A stretch of DNA of 64,000 bases from Cymodocea nodosa (GCA_036874045.1 JAZBRI010000008.1:4727001-4791000); one strand, 5' to 3'; counted from the first letter of the stretch, positions 43,746 to 56,454 are shown. Program-made: numbers and translations. Notes: generated by a model not told the origin, from the letters alone.

Positions 43746-46700
43746 ATGGAAAATAATTTCTATGCCTTTGGAGATGAATGTTCTCTTTATTGTGACTTAT
43801 GTCATGTAGAGGGGCATACCACAACCAATTGCATTTTTTATTATTATCCACCTTAACCATTAGAAAATGTTAAACAATGTAATAAATGTTTAATGTTAGG
43901 ACATAATGAAGAAGAATGTTTACAAAACCCTGAAGATGAAATAGTAAAAGCCATTAATTCAATTAATTACTATCGTGAAGAAAATGAATGTCAAAATTAT
44001 TATACTCAACCAACTATTTATGAACAACCAATTGAGGAAAAGGAATTTAGAATTATGAGTGAGGTGCAAGCCTTAGGTAAACAAATTGAAGATCTAGCTA
44101 GGATGGTAGAAGGAGGTTATGAGATAAATTCATCTATAGGATTAAAGGAGTCTTCAACCCAACCTAGTGAAGAGGTAGAGCACCAATTTCAAATTAATAT
44201 AGAAAGAGAACGAGAGGATACTTTAGAAAATTTTGTAACAATTGGAGAAAATAATGAAAATAGTGGGAAAAATTTAAGTGAAGAAAGTGACTTAGTAGAT
44301 GCTTATGTAACACTTAGATCAGGTAATGTCACTCATAAGACCCCACCCATAAGAGAAGAAAATGAAATAATTAGACAAGAAGAAGAAAATAAGGAAAATG
44401 AAAATATTGAAGATCAACATAGTAACTTAGATGGAGAGGGAGTAGATTTAGAATCTAAAGAAAATCATTTAGAACCTACTCAACCCATTGCTTTAGCACC
44501 TTATCCTGATAGGTTAAAGTCAAATGAAAATATAAAAAATGAAGACATTGAAAGAATTTTTAAACATGTGCAAGTTAATATACCTCTCCTTGATTTATTA
44601 AAACAAATGTCTAACTATGCTAAATTTCTTAAGGGGTGGTGCACTACGAAGAGAACCAGGAAAGTCATTAAGAGAGCCTTTCTGGCTCAAAAAGCTAGTT
44701 CTCCTTTTACCAACCACCTTCCTTTTAAGTTAGATGATCTAGGTACTCCTTTGATTTCTTGTATTATTGGGGATAAAACATTAGATAAAGCTCTCATAGA
44801 TTTGGGAGCTGGAATTAATGTCATGCCTAGTAGTGTTTTTGAATCCCTAGGATTAGAGGGCCTAGTAAAAACCAAAATCATTGTACAATTAGCTGATAGG
44901 TCTTTAAGATACCCTCGAGGGAAGATCAAGGATGTCTTAATTAGGATTAGAGATTGTATTTACCCTGTAGATTTTTTAGTTTTAGAAACCTGTAATTCTC
45001 TACATAAGTCTGATTTTATTCCTCTTATTTTGGGTAGACCATTTTTGGCCACTGTTGAGGCAGTGATTAATTGTAAGTTAGGTGCCATGAGGTTGACTTA
45101 TGGAGATAAGAGAATTGAGTTGAATATTTTCCATCCTAAAGGAGGAACAAGTGAGGAGCATAAAGATGATGAAGTGAGTGCACATATGCTCCAATTTTTT
45201 GAAGATGAAGATGATGGAATGGATGAACTTGTGCAGGTAAAGATGCTGAATGTTTTAAATGAATCAAACTCAGGAATGAGATGTGAAGATGATGAAGTTG
45301 AGATCATTGGAGGAGAGGATGAGGAGAGCCAAGTTTGGGAACTCCCCACCAATACTCCACATGAACTCCCAACTTTAGAAGCTCCTTCATTAGAGTTGAA
45401 ACCTTTACCTAATAATTTGAAATATGGATTCTTAGGAGAACATGAGAGTTTTCCAGTGATTATTGCAAATGACCTGTTTAGAGAACAAGAGCTGAGTTTG
45501 TTAGATTTGCTGAGGGAATTTAAAGAAGCCATTTGTTGGACTATGGCAGATATCAAAGGTATAAGTCTTGCTATCTGTCAACATAGAATTTATTTAGAGG
45601 ATAATGTTGTGCTCTCTCGTGAGTTTCAAAGGAGATTAAACCCTAACATACGAGATGTAGTTAAAAAAGAAATAATTAAACTTTTGGATAATGATATCAT
45701 CTACCCAATCTCTAATAGTACTTGGGTCAGTCCTATTCAAGCTGTCCCTAAGAAATCTGGAGTGATGGTAGAAGCAAATGATAAGAACGAGCTCATCCCT
45801 GTGAGGAAGCAAACTAGTTGGCGTGTATGTATTGATTATAAAAAGCTCAATGCCGCCACTAGGAAGGATCATTTTCCATTGCCCTTTATTGATCAAATGT
45901 TAAAAAGATTAGCAGGGCAAGAATATTATTACTTTCTTGATGGATACTCGGGTTATAATCAAATTGTTGTGGCACCTGAAGACCAAGAGAAGACAACCTT
46001 CACATGCCCTTTTGGAATGTTTGCATATAGGCGAATGCCTTTTGGACTTTGTAATGCACCAGCAACTTTCCAAAGGTGCATGATGGGCATTTTTAATGAA
46101 ATGACTGAGAGTTGTCTTGAGATTTTCATGGATGATTTTTCTATTTTTGGATCTTCATATGATGAATGTTTGAAGAATTTAAGATCAGTGCTAGAAAGAT
46201 GCAAATTGAAGAAGCTAGTCTTAAATTGGGAAAAGTGTCATTCCATGGTCCAAAGTGGAATTGTGTTGGGACACGTGATCTCTAAGAAATGATTGGAAGT
46301 AGATAAGGCAAAAGTGGAATTAATTGCTAATTTACCAAAGCCTAAAATAGTTAAAGATATAAGATCTTTTCTAGGCCATGCTGGATTTTATAGGAGGTTC
46401 ATTAAGGATTTTAGCAAGATAGCTAGACCCTTAACGAACTTGTTAAAAGATGTCCCATTTTTGTCTAACCAAGAGTGCAAGGAAGCATTTTATAAGATTA
46501 AGAATCAACTTGTATCATCCCCTATTATCCAATCTCCTAATTGGGCATATTCTTTTGAGCTTATGTGTGATGCTTCTGATTTTGCAATAGGGGCTGTATT
46601 GGGACAAAAGATTGATAAGCTTCCATGTGTAATTTGTTATGCCAGCAAAACCCTCAATGATGCTCAGCTCAATTATGCAATCACGAAAAAAGAACTTTTG

Positions 46701-48287
46701 GCTGTTGTATTTGCTTTGGAGAAATTTAGGTCATATCTAATTGGAGCCAAAGTAATTGTGTCTACAGATCATGCAGCATTAAAGTATTTGTTGGCAAAGA
46801 AGGATGCCAAATCACGTTTGATGAGATGGATTTTATTGCTGTAGGAATTTGATATTGAAATCAAAGACAAGAAAGGATGTGAAAATGTTGTAACTGATCA
46901 TTTATCCAAACTGTAGTTAGCACCCTCAAATTCAGAAGTTGGAGAGTCATTTCCTGATGAGCAAGTTTTAATGGTTAATGTCGTCCCATGGTTTGCAGAT
47001 ATTGTTAATTATTTAGTCATGGGATCGATGCCACATGATTGGACAAGGCAGGATAGGAAGATCTTCTTGTCTCGAGTCAAGTATTTTTACTGGGATGATC
47101 CTTATTTGTTTAAGCAATGCCTAGACTTGATCTTGAGACGTTGCATCCCTAACAATGAGGTTAGGAGTGTTTTTTCCTTTTGCCATAACCAAGCATGTGG
47201 GGGACATTTCGGCTCTGGGAAGACTACTGCCAAGGTGCTGCAGTGTGGATTTTATTGGTCAACTTTATTCAAGGATGCACATCAATATTGTATAAGTTGT
47301 GCCAGATGTCAACAATTAGAAAAAATTTCAAAGAGGAACATGATGCCTCTCAACCCCATTATTGAAGTTGAAGTATTTGATGTTTGGGGGATTGACTTCA
47401 TGGGCCCATTTCCCATTTCAGCAGGATATCTTTATGTGTAGTTGGCAGTTGATTATGTTTCCAAGTGGATTGAAGCTATCCCTACTAGAACTAATGATAA
47501 CAAGGTAGTTGTGAAATTTGTAAGAAATAATATTATATCAAGGTTTGGTATGCCAAGAGCTATTATAAGTGATAGGGGCACACATTTCTGCAACAGAAGT
47601 TTTGAGGCTTTAATGAGAAAGTATGGAATTGTGCATAAAATTGCTACCCCTTATCACCCCCAAATGTGTGGTCAAGTTGAGAGTGCTAATAAATAAATTA
47701 AGACAATTTTGGAAAAGATGGTTAACCACACAAGAAGGGATTGGGCAGATAAGTTAGTGGATGCACTATGGGCATACCGAACTGCTTACAAGACTACCCT
47801 TGGAATGACCTCCTATAGAATGGTATATGGGAAAGCTTGTCACTTGCCGGCAGAATTGGAGCATAAAGCTTTTTGGGCTATAAAGAAACTCAATTTGGAT
47901 TTAGAAGTAGCCGACCCACTTAGGAAGTTTCAATTGGCAGAATTAGAGGAGATGAGGGATGAAGCTTATGTAAGAATTGTCTCAAGGAAAGAGAAAATGA
48001 AAGCTATTCATGATAAAAAGATAAGTAAGAAATCATTTGTCCCTAGACAAGATGTTTGGTTGTATATGTCTAGGCTTCATACTCATCCTGGTAAGTTAAG
48101 ATCTCATTGGGCTAGGCCTTTTGTGGTGCATAAGGTATATCCTTAGGGTTACGTAGATATCAAGAATCCTAAAGACCACACCATTTTCAAAGTTAATGGA
48201 CAAAGGCTCAAGCCTGTTTTGAAGACACCTATTGGTATTGAATTCAAAGCTAGAGAGGAGAATTTGCAGGAACCTCAATATGAATAA
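43746..48287 (+). pseudogene. AthG polyprotein: finger stub, protease, RT, RNase H, integrase (one frame, seven stops)
   Basis: A single frame of 1513 codons broken only by stops at 43854, 46290, 46842, 46914, 47439, 47694 and 48144; the longest open run is 43893-46292 (799 aa). In order: finger motifs CDLCHVEGHTTTNC and CNKCLMLGHNEEEC; linker with APYPDRL and QMSNYAKFLKGWCT; protease ALIDLGAGINVMPSS; RT WRVCIDYKKLN, FLDGYSGYNQI, FGLCNAPATFQ and catalytic FMDD (near 46127); RNase [17 protein letters not shown] and [15 protein letters not shown]; integrase [30 protein letters not shown] (D), ISDRGTHFCN (D) and QVESANK (E). This is the Athila lineage. The gag core expected before the first finger is absent: the ORF starts about 108 bases after the LTR. 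Confidence 0.93.
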
Positions 48288-48612
48288 ATGGAATAGTAGA
48301 TTTTGTTTTTCTTTTCCTTTTATCTTTGTTTTGTGTGTTTTCTTTTAGTTTGTTTCACTATCTTAATTTAGTTTAGTAGTTAGAAGTTTTATTTTATTTT
48401 ACTCTTTTGTTGTCTATTTTTCTTATCTATGGTATTGTGGAGTGTGATCTTATTTTATGGAGATTATCTGATGTGCATTATTGTTATAATTGTTGTTTCA
48501 TTACTGAAGTTCATGTTTATTATTTCATGTGCTAAAATACTTATTATTGTTTTATCATAACTATTGCTTATCCACATGTAGCTCTTGTAGAAGTTTTACA
48601 TAGGTTTAACAC
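48288..48612 (+). other. AthG intergenic T-rich spacer
   Basis: T-rich noncoding DNA between the polyprotein and the small ORF; nothing else recognised. Confidence 0.6.
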
Positions 48613-48942
48613 ATGAAGAATACAAAAGCTAGGAAGAACTATCAATCAAAAGGGAAAACAAAGCAACAAGTACAACCAGCAAAAGTAACATGGGTAGAAA
48701 AAGGAAAAGCTCCTGTCACTGCAACACAACCATCTACAAGTGCAAGAAATTCCAATGCTGTAATAGAGAAGTCTATGCTCACCTCTGAGAAGCACTATGA
48801 AGATGATTACATTTTTTACTTTGATAAGACAAACAAAGATGAAGAGCCAAAGATGACGAATGTGAAACCACGAAAGAAGATGGATGCGGAAATTCAATGC
48901 TTTATTGATCAAATTGACCAGAGTTTTTCTTTCTTTGATTAG
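48613..48942 (+). CDS. AthG downstream small ORF (109 aa), unknown
   Basis: MKNTKARKNYQSKGKTKQQ..., a basic N-terminal half and an acidic middle (EKHYEDDYIFYFDKTNKDEEP), ending FIDQIDQSFSFFD. It lies where Athila elements carry a third ORF but is far shorter and shows no membrane segment. It is not similar to the accessory ORF of AthF. It may be a relic or chance ORF, although it is unbroken in an element whose pol has seven stops. Confidence 0.4.
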   Translation: MKNTKARKNYQSKGKTKQQVQPAKVTWVEKGKAPVTATQPSTSARNSNAVIEKSMLTSEKHYEDDYIFYFDKTNKDEEPKMTNVKPRKKMDAEIQCFIDQIDQSFSFFD

Positions 48943-50340
48943 TAGATAATTTAATGATGCATGAATAAGACAACATGTAGTAGGCTGAAGCAGTTATTTC
49001 ATTACAGATTATGTTGTATTATCTTCAAATTATATCCTTTAGTACATACCTTATATGTAATTTTCAAGATATTTTTCTAACAAGAATTCCATGAAGGCAT
49101 CACAGGTATGGAATAAGGTTTGACTTTAAGTGACTTCAGTCTGGTATGATATCTATATCCCCTCTTTTATATTGCATTGAGGACAATGTCAAATTTAAGC
49201 ATGGGGGGAAGGTGAATTTCATTTCATTATAATTGTTTTGATAGGCTCATATTTTAAAATTTTAGATGCATGATTTTATTGTATTTTTACTTGAAAAACA
49301 CACTTGATGAGATTGTCTATTCAGTTGTCACTATTAGATTCTATGGGACAACCCCATTTCCTTTTGAGTGGTGAGACTCTAGAACCAAAAAGCACAGGAC
49401 TTAATAGTGATGTTCTCCAAAGAAGATGAGTTTAAGCTATTTGTGTTTTGAGTTGGGTCTTCCTGGTCACTTGAACTTACGCCTTGTTATTTTTATACAT
49501 CTTTTCTGAGTGATCCTTAAGCCGAGTGCCACCATAATCAGGTTATTTATTACATGACCTTTGGTGAGATATTTAGGACCATCCCAAACTTCTACAAGAT
49601 TTTGAAAGATGTGTTTAGGAAAACACCTAAGTTATCACATTTGGCGTGCTAAGGAGTTTTTTTTGGGGTAGGTTAGGCTTAATGGTGAAATAAGGTGTTT
49701 AATATCATTGGAAAATTATATTGTTGAAAAAAAAAAAAGAATGCCAAAGCGGCCCAAGAAAAAAAAAAGAAAAGAAAAGAAAAGAATTTGAAATGAAAAA
49801 AAAAAAAAGTAGAAAAAGAAGAAGAAGAAGAAGAAAAAAAGCTTTCAATGTAGAAAGGGAGCTTGGAGACATATAGGATGTGAAGAAGTAGTGGGCTTTC
49901 TCAAGTGTCTAGCTTCTTTTATTTTCTTGAGAGTGGGTTGATTAGAGCACGCTATGATGTGATACTTTGGTTGTTCATTCTAAGCATTTTCTGACTTATC
50001 TCATTTGAAGGGAGGGAGTTAATCACTACCACATATTTCTTTCATTTGATTCATTATCATATTGTTATACAATGAAATTTTTCTTGAGTAGTGAGGGTGT
50101 GAATCCTTTTTGTTCAAGGCAAAATAGTTCTTGTGGACATGTGACTTCTCATTCCAATAGTATAAACTTGTTGAAACTAGAGGACATTATGAGAGATTGT
50201 GATATTAGTTTGAGCCACCACCATGCCCAACGAGTTCAATAGTGACAAGTGAACTGAATAATTTTCGTGTGATTTCAAGTTCTCGATTTTTAGTTGTTTT
50301 TATTACTCGGGACGAGTAAAAGTTTAAGCATGGGGGAGTT
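48943..50340 (+). other. AthG 3' noncoding region with two polypurine tracts
   Basis: Includes ATTGCATTGAGGACAATGTC near 49172 and a first tract CATGGGGGGAAGG (about 49200-49212), the counterpart of the inner tracts of AthB and AthE. A-rich low-complexity runs are at 49725-49850. The final tract CATGGGGGAGT (50330-50340) precedes the LTR. No gene. Confidence 0.7.
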
Positions 50341-51969
50341 TGTTTGGATTAAAATGTTGCATATTTTTATAGGATCTTATTGGTTAAATAGATTTACATG
50401 AGATTTATTAAAGTCATATTATGCATTTATTTCATTATTTAACCAATAAGAACCAATCCCCATTTTATACAATTAAAAGTAGGAAATTATTTCAAACATG
50501 CATCATTTATGAATTTTATGGATGACTTGATATTTTGATGTATTTATTGTTGTGAAAAGTTTATAATTCATTTGAAGATCATAGAAATTGAAGATTGGAG
50601 AAAGAAAATCAAGTGGGATTTAATCCCAATTGTTGAATCAAAGATGGATATCCAAACTTGGAAACTCTCTTTATAAAAGAGAGTGATGCACGTCTAGGTC
50701 TTCTCTCTTGGAGTTTTTGTTTTTCACCTCCAACACCACCAGCCGTCACCCCCTCTTGGAGCTCCACATCTTGAAGCAAGGAAGGAGAATGCCGGTCATT
50801 CCACCACATCTCTTCAACTCGGATCTCATCATCTTCATTCCACAAGTCATCTCCAACGTGAAAGCCTTCATCCCACATCTTGGAGGAGGGACGTCCACCA
50901 CTACAAGGGTTCTCTTCTTCATTTATGAGGTTCCACAAATCATTTCTCTCCTTTCCCCTCTTCTTTGGCTTCAGATGTATCACTTTTTATCATGTTTCAC
51001 GTAGGTAGTTATTTATGTTCTTAGTTTTCATTGTAATAGGGTAAAAGTAGAAAACAGATTCGTTGTTGTTTGTTTGTTCCTTTTTGAATATGTGAATCTT
51101 TATTCTTTTCATCTGAAAATCATAAAAACAGGTGTTGTTATTGATATATATTCATATATTGTTGTTTGTTGATGTTTAAATCTGGATATTACATTCTGTT
51201 ATGCATGAAACAACATAGAATTCGTTGAAGATTGTGCATGTTGTTTGCAGATTTGTAGTTTTGTTGATCTATTATTATTCCGAGAGTTCATATGCATTCT
51301 GGAGCGATTCTGTTTAATTGAAAATTCTAAAAAAAAATCTTAATCGTGCTATTATAAGTCTTCTATGATTCTGTAAAATTTCATAGCAAGCCGAGAAGTT
51401 TTGTTTCCCTTTTGAAGCTATAACTCTATCAAGCACAGAATTCGGTCTGAGACTCTTTTGTAGTGATTATAACGTGTTTTTCTCACAACTCAGATCGCAT
51501 AAAAATTTGAATAAATATTTCATTAATATTTACATTCTGTCTATTTTGCAACGCATCTGATTTTGTAATTTTTGGTTCAGTAATTCGGGATTTATAAGGT
51601 GTTTAAGATACTATTATTAACGCGCAGAAGTTTCCAATTTTATGCATCATTTTCAATCCCCGAATTTTCAGTCATACCTTTCGTGCGTTTTTAAGTGTGA
51701 AAATTTTTATCTTAAGTCCACATTAACAGATCTGATTGAGATTAAATTTTCAGTCTAATCTGTTGATTGGTCGATAAATTAAAAATCCATGCACTTACCT
51801 TTTTTGTATTCTAATCTATATTTGGAAAGTATTTGCTTACCATATTCTTGTAATTAGAATCCTAGATTATCCCCATTTCTCTGTGGTTCGACTCGTACTT
51901 GCCGACGTACTTCATTGGACACCGTGCACTTGCGGTTTATAAATTTAAAACTTCTAAAATATCCAAACA
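50341..51969 (+). repeat. AthG 3' LTR, 1629 bp
   Basis: TGTTTGGATT to ATCCAAACA; TATA at 50672-50679; it carries the 37-bp segment (near 50903-50939) absent from the 5' LTR. ORFs at 50609-51004 are leader sequence. Confidence 0.96.
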
Positions 51970-52944
51970 CCTTTTTATTGTAAAACTTTTCTGAGTTTTC
52001 TGAGTCGTCTTCTTCTGATTTGTCGTACTTTGCTTTTCATTTTTCCTTATAAGACAATCTGGAGAAAGATGTCTAGGTTTCTTACAGTTGTAACATACAT
52101 ACTTTCTGGATGAAGAATACTTGTTATTCAATGGTTTTGATGTTGAGGGTTTTTCATCTTTATTCCTTTACTGTTTCCTAGCTTTCCATGTTTTCTTGAA
52201 TTTCCTAGTCAGCAAAATCAAATCCTCGTCAGAATTAATAGATATATCAGAATCTGAGTTAATTTCGAAGGCTATTTCTTTCTTCATTTTTGGTTTGTTG
52301 TGACTTAGTGATTCATTTAATTGAACTTCATAAGTTGTTAAGCTTCCTGTAAGTTCATTCATGGTATAAATATTTAAATCTCGTGATTCCTCAATTAATG
52401 TTACTTTCTGAAACCATTTAGAACTTAGGGATCTGAGAATTTTCCTCACCAAATCCTTTTGTTCAAAATTCTTTCCTAGGAATTTTAAAGAGTTTATGAT
52501 ATCAAGAAATCTGGAAAACATCTCAGAAATACTTTTGTCTTCATGCATCTTAAAGGGTTCATACTTATGAATTAACATGTTTATCTTAGTCTCTTTAACT
52601 TGAGAAGTACCTTCATGTGAAACTTCTAATGCATGTCACACCTCATAAGTAGATTTATATGCCGACACTTTACTGAATTGTTCATAACTCAATGCATAGA
52701 ATAAAATATTTAAGCCCTTAGCATTAAGAGTTTCATTTTCTTTTTCAGTAATTGTCCAAGTATTATAAGGGGTAGATAACAGAGTATATGGTTTAGAAAT
52801 CATGAACCACAACTTATGATCTATACTTTGAAGAAAAACAGTCATCCTATATTTCCAATATTCAAAATGTATTCCATCAAATAAAGGAGGATGATTAAGA
52901 TTTTGGCCTTCATATAAAGAAAAATTACCATTTCTTGTACCCAT
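51970..52944 (-). pseudogene. CopH gag
   Basis: ATG at 52944 (MGTRNGNFSLYEGQ), one frame throughout. It is colinear with CopA gag and includes the zinc knuckle CYNCKKPRHLSPDC (one residue changed from G to R). Stops include TGA at 52638-52636, which is the same codon position as the CopA TGA at 2060 (EV*HALEV), and the stop ending at 52168. Where CopA has TAG at 1940, CopH keeps the tryptophan. Interrupted by AthG. Confidence 0.9.
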
Positions 52945-53129
52945 CTTACCTTAGATTTTTCAACCTATTTGATTTTAAACAGTCTAAAACTTTAACACAA
53001 CTTGAGTCTTAAATCAAGAAAGTTAAACGTATGCTCAAATATTAATTTATGTTTAAAAACAAAGAAGGTAGAATAAGCAATGATATTAAATAAGTTGGTA
53101 TCGATTTTATATCAAAGATTATTAACAAA

Positions 53130-53141
53130 GCTCTGATACCA
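53130..53141 (-). other. CopH primer binding site, initiator tRNA-Met
   Basis: GCTCTGATACCA on the plus strand, the reverse complement of TGGTATCAGAGC, two bases from the LTR end as in CopA. Confidence 0.92.
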
Positions 53142-53143
53142 CT

Positions 53144-54829
53144 TATAGGATCATATGACTACACAAGAAGGGGGTGAATTGTGTTTTTCAATATTTTCAA
53201 ATATAATTGAAACTTTAAAACTCAAAAACAAGTCGAGACATTGTTTTCATATAATCATTTTTATTCAAGGTTTCAATTATAGTATACAATTCAATTCTCC
53301 TTAGAAATTGTAGATGCAATTATATCTCGATACCATGTATCATCTGAACAATTTCATAACTACAAATAGAGAAAACTAATTTGTGGAATTTAAAACATTT
53401 CTCCTTGTTTGAGATCTTTCTTCTTCTTCGTCTCTTTCTTCTTCAGCAATTCTTTAATGACAAATATCTTGTCTTTTTATGCTTCACCGAATTTACTTTC
53501 TTCTGATACTTTAAATCTTCAGTGATGTAAATCTGACCTTTTTTGCTTCACTGAATTTTCTTCCATCTGATACTTTAAATCTTCAATGACATATATCTTA
53601 CCTTTTTATGCTTCACTGAACTTTCTTCCACCTGAGAGTTTTTCTCCGAAGAGGTGTTTTTGATCCCTAAAAAGATTTTTCGTTTGATGTGTAGGGATAG
53701 TTTGAGCAATGAGAATTCTATGCCTTTTATACTGTATCTTCATTTTATGCATATCCTCCATGTTTAATTACTACCAATTTTCCACTTTTTCACGTCTTTT
53801 CTTTTTCCTTCATCGAAATACACACGTTCTAACCCATGTTTACATTTCGAATTTTCTTTAATCATTAATCCTGGATCTCTGAAAAATTTCCTACAAAATA
53901 AACTTTCTCGTCCAAAGTTTTTCTTCAAGTATAATTAAAAGTCGTTACTTTAATGTTAACTAAACGAGTAACACAAGTGTATATATATAACTTAACGTTT
54001 TTAACTTAACGAGTTTCTCATGTGCCAACTCATGTGACAAGTATTGTAGCTAACTCAACGAACTAACTCTGTTGTGTTACGATAACTCAACAAACTATCT
54101 CCATTGTGTTATGATAACTTAATGAACTAGTAATATACAAATGTTTTTATAATAAGAATTTTACCACGTGCAAAAAATAACAACTTAAGTTTATAACGCT
54201 AACCTAACGTGTTGCCTTAGTGTTCAATATGGCAACTCAACGCGTTTAGTTATGTTAACTTAATGAGTTAAACATGTGCACCTCACGTGATACAATATAA
54301 CATTCGTAACTTATAATTTCACCTCGTGTACAACACTAACTTAACAAGTTGTCTAAACTTTTACTCACTAACTTAATGAGTTCTCACATGACCTATTTTA
54401 ACCTTTAAGCCTCTAACTTAACGAGTTCTCACGTGATCTCTATACAAATAAAACTCTAACTTAATGAGTTCTCCAAACGTGCACTGTTCATAATATACAA
54501 ATGTTTTTATAATAAGAATTTTACCACATGCAAAAAATAACAACTTAAGTTTATAATGCTAACCTAACGTGTTGCCTTAGTATTCAATATGGCAACTCAA
54601 CGTGTTTAGTTATGTTAACTTAATGAGTTAAACATGTGCACCTCACGTGATACAATATAACATTCGTAACTTATAATTTCACCACATGTACAACACTAAC
54701 TTAATGAGTTGTCTAAACTTTTACTCACTAACTTAACGAGTTCTCACGTGACCTATTTTAACCTTTAAGCCTCTAACTTAACGAGTTCTCATGTGATCTC
54801 TATACAAATAAAACTTTAACTTAACGACT
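53144..54829 (-). repeat. CopH 5' LTR, truncated, with internal U3 duplication
   Basis: Similar to the CopA LTR across R-U5 and most of U3. TATA (inverted CTTTTATA) at 53724-53731. The terminal CTACA is changed to CTATA. U3 contains a direct duplication (54131-54490 and 54491-54829). Confidence 0.9.
54131..54829 (-). repeat. 360-bp tandem duplication in CopH U3
   Basis: TAATATACAAATGTTTTTAT recurs at 54131 and 54491, offset exactly 360, and the copies stay colinear and about 97% alike by eye to the truncation at about 54829. Each unit carries the CTCGTTAAGTTA motifs and a CACGTG, so the enhancer-like part of U3 is doubled. Confidence 0.9.
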
Positions 54830-55885
54830 GCAAAAATTCTGCAATGTGGATTTTATTGGCCAACACTATTCAAAGATGCTCATAAATATTGCTTAAGTTG
54901 TTTAAGATGTCAACAAATAGGAAGAATACCAAAGAGGAATATGATGCTTCTTAATCCTATTGTTGAGGTTGAAATCTTTCTTATGTGGGGAATAAATTTT
55001 ATGGGTCCATTTCCTATGTCTAATCAATTTAATTACATATTATTGGGGGTGGATTATGTATCTAAATGGATAGAAGCTATTCCTACAAAAACTAATGACA
55101 ACAAAGTGGTAATACAATTTATAAGAACCAATATATTTGCTAGATTTGGAATACCTAAAGCTATTATCAGTGATAGAGGAACTCATTTCTATAATAGAAG
55201 TTTTGAAGCCTTAATGAAGAAATATGGAGTAAACCACAAAATTGCAACATCATATCATTCATAAATAAGTGGACAAGTAGAAAGTGCTAATAAACAAATT
55301 AAGTTAATCTTAGAAAAAGTAGTAAATCCTACTAGAATAGATTGGGCTAATAGATTGATAGATGCACTTTGGGCTTATAGAACTACTTATAAGACAAGCT
55401 TAGGTATGTTACCTTTTAGGCTAGTATATGGAAAAAGTTGTCATTTACCTGCTGAAATAGAACATAAAGCTTATTGGGCATTAAAAACTCTGAATACTAA
55501 TTTAAATCAAGCTTCTGAAAATAGAAAAATGCAACTAATTGAATTAGAAGAATTTAGAAATGAAGCTTATTCGAAGACTGTAAGAGAAAAAGAGAAAATG
55601 AAATTTTGGCATGATAGGAAAATTATTCCAAAAAGCTTTGAAATAGGACAAGAAGTATATCTTTACATGGCTAGACTCCATAACCATCCAAGAAAATTAA
55701 GATCTAGATGGGTAGGACCTTACATAGTTTGAAATATTTATCCTTATATTGAGATTGAAAATCCTAAAAATCAGGATATATTTAAAGTAAATGGACAAAG
55801 ACTTAGACCTATTCTGAAAATACCAAAAAGCTCCTTTGGAATTATAGAAGAAGTCAGAGTAGAGGACTACTCAAGCTTTTCTTAG
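54830..55885 (+). pseudogene. AthF integrase
   Basis: Starts within the zinc region ([24 protein letters not shown]). Core D at NFMGPF (GID changed to GIN), second D in ISDRGTHFYN, stop at 55262 (YHS*ISGQVESANK), E in QVES, then the C-terminal part WAYRTTYKTSLGM, YGKSCHLPAEIEHKAYW, WHDRKIIPKSFEIGQEV and LYMARLHNHPRKLRSRW to TAG 55883-55885. The first catalytic Asp is lost. The zinc region preserves the uninterrupted soloX target sequence. Confidence 0.9.
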
Positions 55886-56454
55886 TAGGAAATCTATTTT
55901 TATTTTATTTTTTATATAATTTTTTTTTTATTATTATAAAATATAAAAATCGTTGCGGTTAAACCGATCGGATCCATCGGTATGATCGGAACGTAAAATA
56001 TCGATATTTAATTTTCAGAAAAAAATTTGGTTTGACCGAAACATAGTATCGGTTCAACCGGAAAAAAAAATTAAGTCTGACCGAAACATAATATCGGTTA
56101 AACCGGTAAAAACAAAAAAGAAAAAAAATATATTATCTTAAGTATTTTTTATTTTATTATATCTGTTTGTACGGGAAGTCCGTTGAGTTACGCTTAACTC
56201 AACAAACTTACTCTGTTGAGTCTTGAGTTAGTTAACGAGCTTATTCCGTTGAGTTAACTATAACTCAACGGAGTACTGTAGCTAAGACTGCGGATGAGAG
56301 AGCAAGATTTGGTTCAGGAAATGACCCAATTACCTGCCTAAACTTAGGGCTTATTTATCTTAAACCTAGGGTTTTGGTGGCGTTACTTGGCAAATCATTT
56401 AGAACTTAGAATAATAGAGATCAGAGCGACTCTGTACCGTTGTGTAATTCCACG
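55886..56454 (+). promoter_or_regulatory. AthF spacer between integrase and accessory ORF
   Basis: Poly-T/A (55900-55945), then ACCGA-rich units: CGGTTAAACCG near 55956, GACCGAAACATAGTATCGG at about 56034 and 56080. Palindromes of GTTGAGTTA follow at 56178-56272. A TTATTTAT box near 56351 and a leader precede the ATG at 56455. The motif array before an ORF repeats the pattern seen before gag and the F-box gene. Confidence 0.5.

Larger units (their letters stand above)
42047..51969 (+). mobile_element. AthG: complete Athila-type element lacking a gag core
   Basis: LTR 42047-43638, primer site 43645, polyprotein 43746-48287, small ORF 48613-48942, polypurine tract, LTR 50341-51969. Ends TGTTTGGAT/ATCCAAACA form a perfect 9-bp inverted repeat, and CCTTT duplications (42042-42046, 51970-51974) are exact. 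It is inserted in CopH gag, which reads through once the element is removed. LTRs differ by roughly 75 substitutions plus a 37-bp indel by hand count, so it is older than CopA. Confidence 0.96.
51970..54829 (-). mobile_element. CopH: Sirevirus-type copia fragment (LTR, leader, gag), right of AthG
   Basis: Minus strand: truncated 5' LTR (54829 to 53144), primer site, leader and gag to the AthG insertion; gag continues at 42041. Same family as CopA. The outer end (about the first 220-280 bases of U3) is lost at the junction with AthF integrase at about 54829. Confidence 0.92.

Noticed and set aside
45098-45556. 152-codon reverse ORF opposite the AthG polyprotein
   Set aside because: Antisense shadow of the real polyprotein frame; the serine-rich product comes from acidic codons on the other strand.
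49725-49850. A/G-rich run considered as a polypurine tract or satellite
   Set aside because: Simple low-complexity A-rich DNA far from the LTR; the functional tract is the one next to 50341.
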